A stretch of 64,000 nucleotides of DNA from Aquatica leii (lineage: Eukaryota; Arthropoda; Insecta; Coleoptera; Lampyridae): the NCBI GenBank assembly GCA_035610365.1, contig CM069432.1, forward strand, positions 238,046,104 through 238,110,103, read 5' to 3'. The first letter of the stretch is position 1, and each line of letters opens with the position of its first letter. The position numbers were made by a program, and so were the translations under genes. Shown piece after piece: positions 13,311-23,759 of the stretch. The notes under the pieces were generated by a model. That model saw only the letters and a list, made by a program, of their open reading frames with translations, did no database searches and was not told where the DNA came from.

Positions 13311-13659
13311 TTTGTGATTTAATTCGGTTTGGCTCTAATGAAAATGGAGATAAATGGTAGATAATAGCGCATTGCAGCAACAAAAGACATAATATTTTAC
13401 GAACCGAACATAAATTAGTCAGTATCATAAAAGGTATAAAATAACAAAAGCATTAAGTTAGTATAACATTTGATTTTTTTGAACTCTAATAAAAAAAGGA
13501 TTAGTTAAAAGCATGAAAAACCAAAAAACAATGTCTATAACTACTATTCTATTAATTATTAATCCTCCTTCTTTGTTTTTCCATGAGGAAGGTTTTTGAA
13601 AATAATCGTGGAATCTTTTAGAAATCCATGTTAACAAGTTTTGTAGATCATTGTACTTT

Positions 13660-15757
13660 TTAAGTCGTGATAGGCTTTCGTGTCTCTCTTATAGGTTTTA
13701 GCTCTAACAAGTTAGCACTTGAAGCAACTTGCTCAGACTGAATCTTTTGGTTTGTTTTTTGCACAGATTTATTGAAGTTAACTTGTTCAAAATTTGGTTT
13801 GTTGAAATCCGTTTTAAAGTGCAATATTCTAGGAGTTTGCTTCAAAAATTTCATGTGAACCAATTTGGATATTAAAAACTTTTCATTTGTTGTTGTTTTT
13901 TTGTTTTTGAAATAACACCTAGTAATTTCTTCTGATAGCAGATTAAAATTTTTGAAGTCTGAGATAGTCACATAGTCTAAACATTTGCTGCCAATCCCAT
14001 GGAGTTATAATTGAAAATTGGGGGGTGGCTTTTTTGCCTTTCTATTTTTGCAAGAATGGTATCTACTTTCATGTGGGTGTGACCTCTTAAGAGGTACTTA
14101 TGTTCTATACATTTTATTGATGGATTTAATGCAAGAATTGAAAGATAGCACAATACTATCTGGTGGTTTCTGTTTTGTGATGGACAGTTATCACTCCAGA
14201 TAATAACGTTTTCTACAGATCTATCCACAGTACTAATGTACTTTAATATACAGGAAGCCATTTCGTTTCCACCACGTCCCGCTATAGATTCATCCCAAGT
14301 GTAACATGAACCAATTTCAGTTGCATCATAGACTGTCAAATTAAATGTCCACAGTTTTAAAGAGTAGAAACTCTGAGTATTAGTTAGAGCAGGAGTGGGT
14401 AAACATTTTTGTAGGTGCATCGAGATAATTTTCGTCTTGACATCTGTCTTATACGTTTCCTTATTTTGGCGTTTCAGTGCATATCTATTATCAGCATCAA
14501 GTAGATGTGCGTCATAGCCAAACTGTAATTTAAGACGTTCCTCATTAGATATAGAGTCTTTGAGTTTTTGTATTCATCACATTTGTCACACGTGTCATTT
14601 CCAGGTTCTTTGAAACATAAATTAAACTCCGTATTAAAAATGTCTCTGTATAACCATTGTTTGCAATTTCTTCTGTGGGAATTTCATTTTGTACACATTC
14701 ATCATAGAAGCAACGATACATTATCGAAATGTTGAGATGGCTTCTCAAATATTCTTTCTAAAATTTGTTCCTCGAATAATGTGATTCTATACATGGAAAC
14801 CTTTGTATGTGTTCTCTAATATTGTTCCTCACCTCTAGCATAATTTTATTTGAAGGTTCATGTTTACCCTTCTGATCAGGAATTACAATTCCACCAATTT
14901 GTCTTTTAGCTAATGCGTTACGTACGGATGTTTGGGATATATTCAAAGTGTTCAGAAAATAAGTACGACAAATGTTTACTTTTTTACCTTTCACGGTAAA
15001 AAATATTTCAGTGATGTCGTTTTTTTACCACTACGTGACCCAGTTCTGACACGTACACGTTCAACTGTAACTTTTTCAATACAGCTGGCAATAAATTGTC
15101 TTTTCTGGTCAAGTTCGATATTAGCATTTCAATATTGTTAGTGAATTAGAACACGATCCTCATTGCTTATATTTTGTTTATACTTCTTTTTGCATCCATC
15201 AGAACAACATCCTTTTATTACTTTCTCTTTTATGATCTTTTTTGTCGTTGAGATATATTCTTCTCCTGCTGCTTTCTTTCGCTTCCATATGTTATTCTTC
15301 CAATTCGAGGAATTTCTCTTTCATTTCTTCCCGTTATGTCCCTGAATAACTGCTATTTCCACCGCATTTTACTCTACTTCCTCTATAATATGAGTTGCAT
15401 CAATCTGAGATCCATTGTTACTATTCTCCTATACTTGAATAACTGCTGTTTCCACCGCATTTTTCTCTGCTTCCTCTATAATATGAGTTGCGTCAATCTG
15501 AGATCCATTATTACTATTCTCTTGTACTATAATATTATTGAGTAGTATATCTTCTAAAATAATGATTCGATTTTCATTACTATTAGTTTGCAAGACGTCT
15601 GGTATATTTTTTTATCGCTTCTAGAACTTTCCAAAACTATCAACTGTTGTGGATTGATTTTTTCTACATTTTCAGATGGGTGTAAGTCCATTACGAATTC
15701 TGCATTTTGTATCATATCAGCAGAAACTAGAAATTTAATAAAGAATATCACCATTTA
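13660..15757 (-). pseudogene. DUF7869-type putative transposase (broken)
   Basis: This is the single gene of the 13047-16287 element. In minus-strand order: an acidic N-terminal region containing a 93-bp tandem duplication; a Cys-rich patch (KGCCSDGCKKKY) with SNEDR after it, about 15170-15210; VNICRTYFLNTLNIS followed by QIGGIVIPDQKGKHEP and CIESHYSR (14758-14994); an FNLCFKEPGNDTCDKC zinc-ligand-like block near 14570-14620, out of frame with its neighbours; the core block YTWDESIAGRGGNEMASC and WSDNCPSQNRN (13977-14420), with HKYLLRGHTHMKVDT further on; and a C-terminal part (13660-13971). The D, SDN and H/D residues resemble an RNase H-fold nuclease, which is inference. There are in-frame stops in the duplicated N-terminal segment and at least two frame changes, so it is inactive. 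A divergent relative lies at 59406-60170. Confidence 0.82.
15344..15528. repeat. 93-bp tandem duplication inside the DUF7869 gene
   Basis: Two adjacent copies, about 15344-15436 and 15437-15528, differ at only a few positions (for example CTATTTCC versus CTGTTTCC). On the minus strand they encode a repeated acidic segment containing SQIDATHIIEE. Each copy has picked up its own stop codon, so the duplication predates at least part of the decay. Confidence 0.85.
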
Positions 15758-15973
15758 ATTTATAGCATATAATAATATGTCACTTGCGGTCTCATCATGC
15801 AAAAGTGCAATTTCTAAAATTTTGTGGGCTCTAGATGACATTATAAATCTTATTTAACTTATTCCGATACTATAACTATTCCGATAAAATGGCTTAAATA
15901 TTACAATCTAACCTAAGATTACAATAGTCGAACCAATTGGTATTAATTCACAAACAAAATGACACTCACGACA

Positions 15974-16270
15974 GGACTTAATATTAGAACGACTGTTTTA
16001 AATTAACAAACAGTACTAAGTCCAGGATTCTTAACCTCATATTTGGACTAAATAGTAAAATATTGTTGTAGATTTCAGAGCCAAGTGGTAGTAAATGCCT
16101 TAGATATTATCTGCTTCGAATTAGTAGCGGACTTAATTTTAATAATATACATCTATCTTGCGATAGGAACAACATTGGACTTAATACTCACTACAGTTCG
16201 AAAGAGCGCGAAAAATACTTAATAATTATAACATAACTCAAATTACTGAAAAAAGTGGACTTAATATTAG
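15974..16270. promoter_or_regulatory. Right subterminal repeats of the DUF7869 transposon
   Basis: Direct copies of the same motif: GGACTTAATATTA at 15974, CGGACTTAATTTT at 16128, TGGACTTAATACTCAC at 16176 and TGGACTTAATATTAG at 16256; the last runs into the right terminal repeat. Spacing is irregular and orientation constant. They are probably recognition sites for the element's own transposase (inference). Confidence 0.65.
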
Positions 16271-16290
16271 TTGGTTCTGAGGTCTAGACA

Positions 16291-16840
16291 TGAGCGTTGT
16301 AAACATAAAATATACCTTTTCTAGTAACTCGTGCTACGTCAATTGCCAGCAAATAATTAAAAAATTTTAATTATCTCTTGATCATCTATAGGCAAAATGT
16401 GAACTTAGGAGCATGATCGCCAGGCTGCAAAAACTAAAAGTGTTAGACTTTTAAAATTCGCCAAACTGTCGAATGCAATACACCAGACTAAATTTTAAGT
16501 CTACAGGTACTTGTAGCTGGTCGATTTGTAACAGCATCTAAAATATTATTTTCAACATTTATTTCATGACAAAGACGAGGTCTGCCACGATCTTAGGCTT
16601 GTGGTTTAAAAGAACTATGATCCCGGAGATGTCAGATAGTTGATCGAAATCTATGCCTTTTTGGTAAAGCACGATTAACTAAACAAACTGCATACAATTT
16701 TTGTGTTTCTGCAGAATTTCCATCAACTTTCCAGCAAGATGATATTTGTTAATTCTTTAATTCTGTTCAAGTGTATTTGTTCGTTTGATAAAACTGCAGC
16801 TGCGTTTTTAGTTGTAGAGAGTATCGTCAGTAAATGTAGC
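16291..16840 (-). pseudogene. Tc1/mariner-type transposase, N-terminal half
   Basis: On the minus strand the translation gives a helix-turn-helix region with PKRHRFRSTI, then DRGRPRLCHEINVENNILDA (the linker with the GRPR hook), then RPATSTCRLKI and SGVLHSTVWRILK (second helix-turn-helix). It ends TRKGIFYVYNAHV, the segment after the first catalytic Asp. It stops exactly at the ACAT flank of the DUF7869 transposon and resumes at 13042. Stops show it is dead. Confidence 0.82.
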
Positions 16841-18285
16841 AGTTGAGTGTGAAGAGTATACAGGAAAAAATCTAAAACACTGATCTGTAGTACACTTGTT
16901 TTTATTGTATGATAGGTAAAGAGTTGGTTATTACGTTTTACAGTGTACCGTAATGGTTAATCGGTTAGATGTGACTTTATTGAAAAATAATTGTTGTTCA
17001 GTTATAGTTGTTTTAATTTACATAAAAAATTGACATGTTGCTCCTTACCAACATGTTTGACATCTAGGAATGCTGCGGTACAAAACTTTTTTCTCAAAGC
17101 TGATAGCTATCCGATTGACTATTCGGTAAGCTTGCTGAATAAGTTTTTTTTTTGTAAATCTAAACTAATGAAATGGTGTCAGGGTAATTATGTCTAAATG
17201 CTTTTGGAATTTTGGTAAGAGAAGATATTTCATTAAAACGACTCTGATATACTTGCTTGTGCGTAGGATTTGTGAATTTTAAAGTTGGTTGGTTTTAACT
17301 ATTTAGTTTTTATGTTTGATTTTTTCTTTCTGTTTTTTATTTCATTCTATCAGTGTTGCACTGAAACGGTTCTTCGGGTGATAAAACAATTCTATCTAAT
17401 TCAAGTTAATGTACCTATTTCAAAAAAGGAATTGTCATTGTCATATAAAGCGTGCATTTGTAAATTCTATATTTAAGAATCAAACTAAAATTAAAATGTA
17501 GTTAGTCGTAATTCTATTATTTATGCATTTACAGTAAGTGCCGATGCACTGCAATCGTACTTTTGTAAGTACCAGGTAAAAAATGTTGACTTGTTTGCAC
17601 TCATGGTAATAGTAAGTAAATAACTAATACTGCTTTCTACCTTTTAGTAGGTAGTATTTTAAAATTAACAAAAATTGTAATGTATCAAAATAATATAGTA
17701 TTAATTAACTAAAACTGTTATTACAAAACTAACTTCACAAATATGATGGATTTGAATCAAACGTTACAGCAAAGCAAATATGATCATCAGTATAGGAAGT
17801 ATATAATTATTGTTCATATTATCATATTGTGCGGCTGAATGTTTAAATTTTCTTCTTCTATATTTGGTTTTAAGAACCCACCATGTTTGAAACAATTTTT
17901 AATGGTTGTGTCAGATACTTAGTTCCAGGACAATGGTAATGAGATGCAAAGTATCTAATCAATTTGTTTGCTTGGCTAGATCATTTGCACTAATATGTTG
18001 CGTTTTCTCCATATTTTCCAGAATTTTAGAACGCATTATTATATTATAGAAATTGTCGTTCATGAACCCAAACAAACTGACGTTTTGCAATAGATAGCAG
18101 CTTCCATCCTCGGAGTAGTTGATGTCACTAAAAGAAAAAGTGTTAGTGGCGTTATTATATCATTAGCGATCAGGTAATTAACGGATCTTTACTTTCCGTT
18201 ACCGCTTGACTGACTATGTTATTACTCGGAGTAAGAGTTTGTGTCCTTTCAAAAAAGGTTTATCTTTGTCTTAGAGGTTTTAGTA
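16841..18285. other. No clear gene; possible Penelope tail
   Basis: Short open frames at 16991-17197 and 17285-17476 have no family resemblance. The minus-strand reading of about 17800-18100 looks somewhat protein-like, but I could not assign it. Lying downstream of the Penelope-like fragment, it may be that element's 3' sequence or another decayed gene. No hammerhead core was found in it. Confidence 0.4.
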
Positions 18286-18289
18286 CTGG

Positions 18290-18785
18290 TAGTCAAGTTT
18301 AAAACAGTTTTCCTGGTTCTTATTATTTGGATGTTTTTCTATTTACACAGCTTCGCGGATTAATCTGGGAAAGTAGAAAGGAGTTCTAACTAACACTTTA
18401 GTTTGGTCAAAGTTTAGCATGTATGCTTAGTTCCACATGTGTTCTGCCACTGATGATTTTGTAACTCTGCGATGTTTGAAATTAGCTGTATGTTCTTTTA
18501 TTTTATTTTATTATTATATTGATACTTTAATAGAACGTCCCGTCTGTCCTATATAACTTGATCCACAGAAACAAGGAATTTTGTAAATCCCGGCATGTTT
18601 TCAAGCCCCTTCTTTGTCTTTAGCAGATCTGAAGCACTTATTCAAGATATCCTTAGTCGTGAAGACTAGCTGTGTTAGTAGGGGATGGTAAACTCTTTTC
18701 CATGTTTTTCGGATCTCTTTAAACCCGTATCCATTTTGTTATGGAGACTCCAACGGTGTCAAAAAAGAAAATGTACAAAAGGAAA
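18290..18785 (-). pseudogene. Penelope-like element, GIY-YIG endonuclease end
   Basis: The minus-strand translation gives AGIYKIPCFCGSSYIGQTGR, the GIY and YIG motifs and conserved Arg of the C-terminal endonuclease of Penelope-like retroelements. It continues with KSSVAEHMWN, then VLVRTPFYFPRLIREAV and HPNNKNQENCFKL, the usual end of the domain. Upstream (18640-18785) is the linker that follows the reverse transcriptase. Stops and small frame changes are present, and the reverse transcriptase is missing, so this is a truncated dead copy. Penelope-like elements of animals are known to carry type I hammerhead ribozymes, so this fragment may be an autonomous relative of the ribozyme elements at 9351-9878 and 44457-45398. 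No direct sequence link between them was seen. Confidence 0.85.
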
Positions 18786-19149
18786 TTTTTTGTGGAAATT
18801 GCGTTTTTTTTTTCATTGCTTTGCTTTTTGATGAAATCATTTTTGTCGAATTATTTTTTTTGTTATAATCCGTTGTATCCTTAGTTGTGTATGTTCCTCT
18901 TTAAATTTTAAAGTTTCTAAAAAATAGGTTCATTATTGTTAATATTATTTATTTGCATGTTTCGTTTTTGTTTTAAACATGTCACTATCTCGTTTACAAA
19001 CTTTTTTTTGTTTTTAATGCTTACTCTCTAGAATTATTTCTCTTTTGCTTTTTTAGCACTACCCAAAAGCTAACAGCGCGTTACATTGCGCTCACGAATT
19101 GTCATTTTTGTTTTCAATAATTAAAAATGACAATTAACAGTAGTGATGG

Positions 19150-19330
19150 ACAAACGCAAGACCAAGACAAGACCATATAAGTCTTGGTCTTGGTCTTGGT
19201 CTTGCACCAGTTGGTCTTGCTCTTGGTCTTGTATTGATATCCTTAATCTTGGTCTTGTTCTTGGTCTTGCATATAGAGTTTTAGTCTTGTTTTTGGTCTT
19301 GGACGCAAGACTCTTGCAGTCTTGCATTTT
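19150..19330. repeat. TCTTGG/CAAGAC subterminal array, left end of hAT
   Basis: About 180 bp dense in TCTTGG and TCTTGC words, with a few CAAGACC copies at the outer edge. It mirrors the array at 23060-23255. Its place just inside the ends argues that it is a transposase-binding or end-pairing region, not an ordinary microsatellite. Both strands happen to be open for 60-70 codons here; these are not genes. Confidence 0.85.
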
Positions 19331-19980
19331 TACACCGTACTAGGAATGAAACTTCACAATGAAAGTCAATTTTGTTAAAAAAAAATTTTTTAATGGATAT
19401 TTGATTAATAACGAAAAATTAAGTTACTTTAATAAAAAGTAAAAAATTCTGTCTAACCCACATAAATTATAATAGACACGACATGTTTCGACTTTTTTAA
19501 TATTTAAACCATCTACAAGTACAACTGCATCTGTAAATGGCTTAAGTATTAAAAACGTGGAAACATATATTGCTTATAATTTTTATTATTAAAAATGAAT
19601 GTGGATTAGACAGAATTTTTTACTTTTCATTAATCTACTAAACCTGCAATAACAAAGATGATACGGAATATTAAGTTACTTTATTTTTAATTTTACATGT
19701 CAACGATCTAACAAGATTTAATTTAATTTTATACTCAATAAAGTATCAAAACACAAATACATAAATACATAAGCAAATGTTAATTCACTTCAATTCTTAA
19801 TTTTGAAGGACCTTAAAATTGTATATACCTACATTTTTATTGAACGAATAAATTTAAATTGTCACAAACTGATAATATATACACCAATAATTTTTCAAAA
19901 TTTTAATCAATAAAAAGATACATATAATAAAAATAATAGTATGACATACGTACAAAAAAGTAATATAGGTATATAAAAAA

Positions 19981-22058
19981 TCATGATATTGTTTTGGTCC
20001 AATTATTAATGCATAGCAACCATCGTGCTGATTCGTTGTTCAATCTGTTGCGGTGCTTGCGAATCACCAAGGCTGCCTTTGAAAATAATCTTTCCGCAGG
20101 AACAGACGTTACCGAAATTGCCAAAAGATCTCGAGCCATTTTTGCTAAAATCGGGAATTGTGTTTGATGAGTCATCCACCATTGTAAAATGTCCTTGCAG
20201 CCCTAGGCTGATTCATGTAGTCATCTACCTCCTTACTGATTCCTTGAGCTCTTGAAGCAGGTGAAGTTGCAGTTGATGTGTACAATTTATTAAAATCGAT
20301 GACATCGTCATCATCGCTTTGGCAGTCATGCTCTTCTTCTGTATACGATTCAGTCAATGCGATTTTTTCTTCTTTATTCTTATATTGCTCATAAATTTCT
20401 TCAAAATGTTGCAGACTTTTTATTTTTATTTCGGTTCCCCACGTTGTCAAGTTAAAAGTCTCGGCTTTGTGTCGGGGGTCTAGCACAAGTGTCGCACAAT
20501 AAACCCAATTGGTTTTTTGGTAGTGCTTTAGCATTTTATCCCTGCAAGCTTGAAAAGCAAATATTAATTTCTCGTCCATCTCGTTTCGATCGACTTTTTC
20601 GTCCAATTGATGAATTGTTGACTCAATTTTATCAAGTAGTAGGTTAAAAGACACAATGACAAACGGAAGAGTAACATATTTATCTCCACCAAGTTTTACA
20701 GTTAAGTTTTTAAAATTCACCAAAAATTTATAAACTTTTTCTAATAGCCACCAATCTCCTTCGGAGATATTAAATTCGCTTAAATCTGCAACACTACTAC
20801 ACAAAGTAATTATTCCACCTTTTAATTTTAGCGCGATACCAAGCATGTCATGCGTTGAGTTCCATCTGGTGGGGCAATCCAAAACGGGGCTTATTGTTGT
20901 TGGTGCACCAGCTGTATCGCACGCTGAACGAAATTTGTTTTTCAATATTTCGCTTTTTTTAATTCTGCTGAAAACAGACCTTATTTTCATAACGCCACTT
21001 GTAGCGTCGTTATAGTCTATATCATTGTCGCCTTCGTCTTCGTTTTCTTCGTCTTCATTTTCATTTTTCTTCGTTTTCGCAGTTGAATTTTAGGTTTTTC
21101 ATCAAATCCTGAACACCTAAATTCAAAATATGTGCCATACAGAGAAAGTGTTGATTGTATGAATCAAAGGTGGGAATTAATTTTGCAAGTTCTTCCATAA
21201 ATTTGGCATTTGCAGACGCATTATCCACAGTAATACCTTGTATTTTGTGAATTAATTTATATTGTTGCAAGCACGAATAAAAAATTTTTGCTATATCATT
21301 TCCTGTGTGCCCACCACGAGAAGGGATAAAATCAAGCACTACTGACTTATAGTTCCAGTTATCGTTTATATAATGCGCCGTTATACCGTAGAAAGTTTTT
21401 CCAGCAACATACGTCCATCCACCGATTGTAAAAGATATTTTAGATTTACAAGTTTCTAACTGGTCCTTAACAAGAAGTTGAAGATCTTCAAATCGTTGTT
21501 TAACTTGCCGTCGAAGAGATTGTCTCTTCGGAAACGTACGCCCTGGGCATATTAATTGGAAATAATTTTTAGTTGCGTCATCGTCAAAAAATGAAAAAGG
21601 GAGGTAATTTTTTGTCACCCAATCCACCGTTGCTGTGACAAAGTCTTTATTTTTTCGTGATGTCTGTAGTCAAAAATAAAGTTAATCGTTATATGGATGA
21701 AAATATTTTGTACTTACTTCTCGTGTAAATTGAAAGTAATTGAAATCGTTGATGTTGATTGTTTTTGTGGTAAAATATTATGTGATTCTTTTTTGTGGGC
21801 TGACATAAGATGCTTCCTTAATCCTGTAGTATTGCGATTTTGCATTTTAATTTCAACTCTCCTCTTCTTAGATTTTTCGCATAACTTGCACAAACCAAAA
21901 AGGTCTTTACTTCCAGAATTAAAATCAAAGAATTCGCTATATTTGCTTTTGCTTGATAATTTATGTTGTTCATTATTTTCACAAATATTATCACTATCTT
22001 GAATTGCATTACTACTACAACTTTGCGACCATTCCATCGAATCTTCATCACTAGTCAT
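19981..22058 (-). pseudogene. hAT transposase with BED zinc finger
   Basis: Cut-and-paste transposase of the surrounding element. Exon 1 (about 21717-22058) encodes an acidic start and a BED finger (CKLC then HLMSAH). A GTAAGTAC donor at about 21716 and a CTACAG acceptor near 21652 suggest a short intron of about 60 bp, but my joined reading is out of frame, so an indel or another splice site is needed. Exon 2 carries the RNase H-fold core: IGGWTYVAG and YGITAHYI, GHTGNDIAKIF, then GITVDNASAN (second catalytic Asp), HILNLGVQ, a Glu/Asp-rich linker, CPTRWNSTHDML, VLDPRHK, and the C-terminal dimerisation block with VTSVPAERLFS. Frameshifts occur at an A-run near 21065 and near 20195. The first catalytic Asp (usually DxW) is Gly in GGW. 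It is inactive. Confidence 0.88.
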
Positions 22059-23059
22059 TTTTAAGATCGTATTTTCAAAAACGTCGCCTTATATAATTAA
22101 CCTATCTACAACGTTAAAACACTGAATGAGAACTTAGAATTACAACAAGCTTTTAAATTACAAACAAGTAAAAATATTTGTGAAGGTATAAACTTGTTGA
22201 AATGTGCTAAAGTATCGCCGATTTTTTTCCCACAAATATTAAATAATAAGCACTATTGCATTTTATAATAGATGTACTTTTAAGTTTTAAGAATTCAGTT
22301 GTTTTGTGAAAAGGAACAACGCTTCGGGATGTTTGAGGGATTTGCATGAGTATTACAGGCGCCGTGCTGGTTTAAAATCCTTTGTAGGTGCCTTTATTGT
22401 AAACTAAGTAAAACGTGCTTTTTACTACAAACTTAGAATTAAGAATTTGGGACTTTTCCACAAGTTGTTATTTTACGAGTTATTTTATTACTTGTGTATA
22501 CTTTTATTAGATCATAGAAATGTAAAGAGTTTACATTCGATGAACTCGAAAAAATATTAAATTAATTCAAAGAAGCTAATGTTGCTAAATCGATAAAAAT
22601 TAATATTTTATTGATATCTATCTGCCTATATAGTTTCTATTCATATGTGACAGAAAAATATGTTTTCTTTAAAATTTAGAATATCGTTTTGTTTAGATAC
22701 AAATTTACTGTAAACTTTCTTCTTCTGAAAAACTGAATTTGTTTTATTGTACACCCTAATTATAAAATGCGTTCTTGTTCTTGACATAATTTATTTCAAT
22801 TAAATTACATTTTAGCCAAATTTGAAATAGTTTTATTTGGTTTAAGTAAATATTTCATTTAAGATGATTATAGTGGTTACTTATTAGTTATAATTTTATT
22901 TTTCAAACAAGCATCATTTTACTAAAGTCGAAACAACGTTTTTTCAAAAAACTTTTTACTTACTTTACTTTCACGTATACATACAGTAATTTTTTGGGAA
23001 AACAAATGTTTTCTTGTATGTGGGATAAATAAAAAAAGATAAATAATCGTTCGTAATAA

Positions 23060-23255
23060 GAAAAAAACTGCAAGAGTCTTGCAAGGTAGTCTTGTTCTTG
23101 TCGAAGTCTTGCAGAGCTAGTCTTGCATCCAGTCTTGGTCTTGCAACCTTGAGTCTTGGTATTGGTCTTGCTAATGGCGTTGTTGTCTTGCTCTTGGTCT
23201 TGGTCTTGCAAATCTTGCGAGACCAAGACAAGACTGCAAGACCAAGACCGATTTT
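23060..23255. repeat. TCTTGG/CAAGAC subterminal array, right end of hAT
   Basis: Counterpart of the left array: many TCTTGG/TCTTGC words, then CAAGACC words in the last ~35 bp before the terminus. Reverse-complementing it gives the same word pattern as at 19150-19330. Confidence 0.85.
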
Positions 23256-23385
23256 GGCACTAATTAACAGAAGTTACAGCATTGCCATTCACGGAAAAAA
23301 ATATTATCAAATGCATTAAGATATTTTAGAATGTATTTGCAATATAATTCTCAAACTTATACAACTTTGTAGTATAGGATTATAA

Positions 23386-23490
23386 TTAATTTCTGTAAAA
23401 ATAATATAGTGGCTGATATTCTTACCAACAGTTTAACAAAATCACAGTTATTATATAACAGAAATGAAACGCCAATGTCAAATAAAACAA
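23386..23490 (+). pseudogene. Ty1/copia RNase H end (fragment)
   Basis: The plus-strand translation FCKNNIVADILTNSLTKSQLL matches the end of copia polyproteins, where the family has a V-A-D-I-(L/F)-T-K-x-L block closing the RNase H domain. It is followed at about 23510 by an LTR-like sequence in the same orientation, as expected at a 3' end. Only this tail survives. Confidence 0.72.
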
Positions 23491-23509
23491 AATAAGATTT
23501 TTTAGTGGG

Positions 23510-23620
23510 AGTAATGTAAATTAACATTTGGTGCAAACCTAGTAGTCGCTTATCTGAAGTTAATACTGCTTTTATTAATAGTTACTTAGTTACAGTAGTC
23601 ACAGAAAAAAAAATTGTTTG
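23510..23620 (+). repeat. Copia LTR fragment (plus)
   Basis: About 110 bp starting near TGTAAATTAACATTTGGTGC has a reverse-complement match at 24790-24905 (GCAAACC-AGTAGTCGC is shared). The inverted partner shows two copies of one LTR in opposite orientations. Confidence 0.7.
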
Positions 23621-23759
23621 TAAAAAATGATGTATACTATTCAAATATATTTTCTCTAATTACATAAATATGTACAGGCGTTATTATTTGTAATAAGTTA
23701 AAGTTAGTTACGTTTATATTTTTTCACTGTTCAGTCTCTAAACTGCTCATGATTTCTTT

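Larger units (their letters stand above)
13047..16287 (-). mobile_element. DNA transposon encoding a DUF7869-type protein
   Basis: The element is 3,241 bp. Its left end reads CTGGACCTCAAAACCAG and the reverse complement of its right end reads CTAGACCTCAGAACCAA, so the ends are imperfect terminal inverted repeats, and similarity continues inward (about 35 bp in all). It is flanked by ACAT at 13043-13046 and 16288-16291. The boundaries are confirmed independently, because the Tc1/mariner-type pseudogene stops at one flank and resumes at the other. The interior carries one broken minus-strand gene (13660-15757) and several copies of a GGACTTAATA-like motif near the ends. A 4-bp duplication is what has been described for Sola elements, so a Sola-like assignment is possible, but I cannot confirm it by comparison here. 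Confidence 0.85.
19141..23262 (-). mobile_element. hAT transposon, complete ends
   Basis: A 4,122-bp element is flanked by the 8-bp direct repeat ATTAACAG (19133-19140 and 23263-23270), the duplication length of the hAT superfamily. The ends read TAGTGATGG (left) and TAGTGCC (right, reverse complement), so only about five terminal bases are inverted repeat. Inside each end lies a long array of TCTTGG/CAAGAC words, in mostly inverted arrangement at the two ends. The interior has one minus-strand transposase gene (19981-22058) with about 1 kb of apparent 5' flank (22060-23060). It is decayed by frameshifts and one changed catalytic residue but structurally complete. Confidence 0.9.

Noticed and set aside
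17785-17800. TCATCAG (reverse complement CTGATGA) as a ribozyme core
   Set aside because: The following bases do not form stem II or a GAAA segment.
19121-19343. Overlapping open frames on both strands in the CAAGAC/TCTTGG tract, looking like Gln/Asp- or Trp/Ser-repeat proteins
   Set aside because: They are translations of a 6-bp repeat that belongs to the hAT element end; the same happens at 22960-23319.
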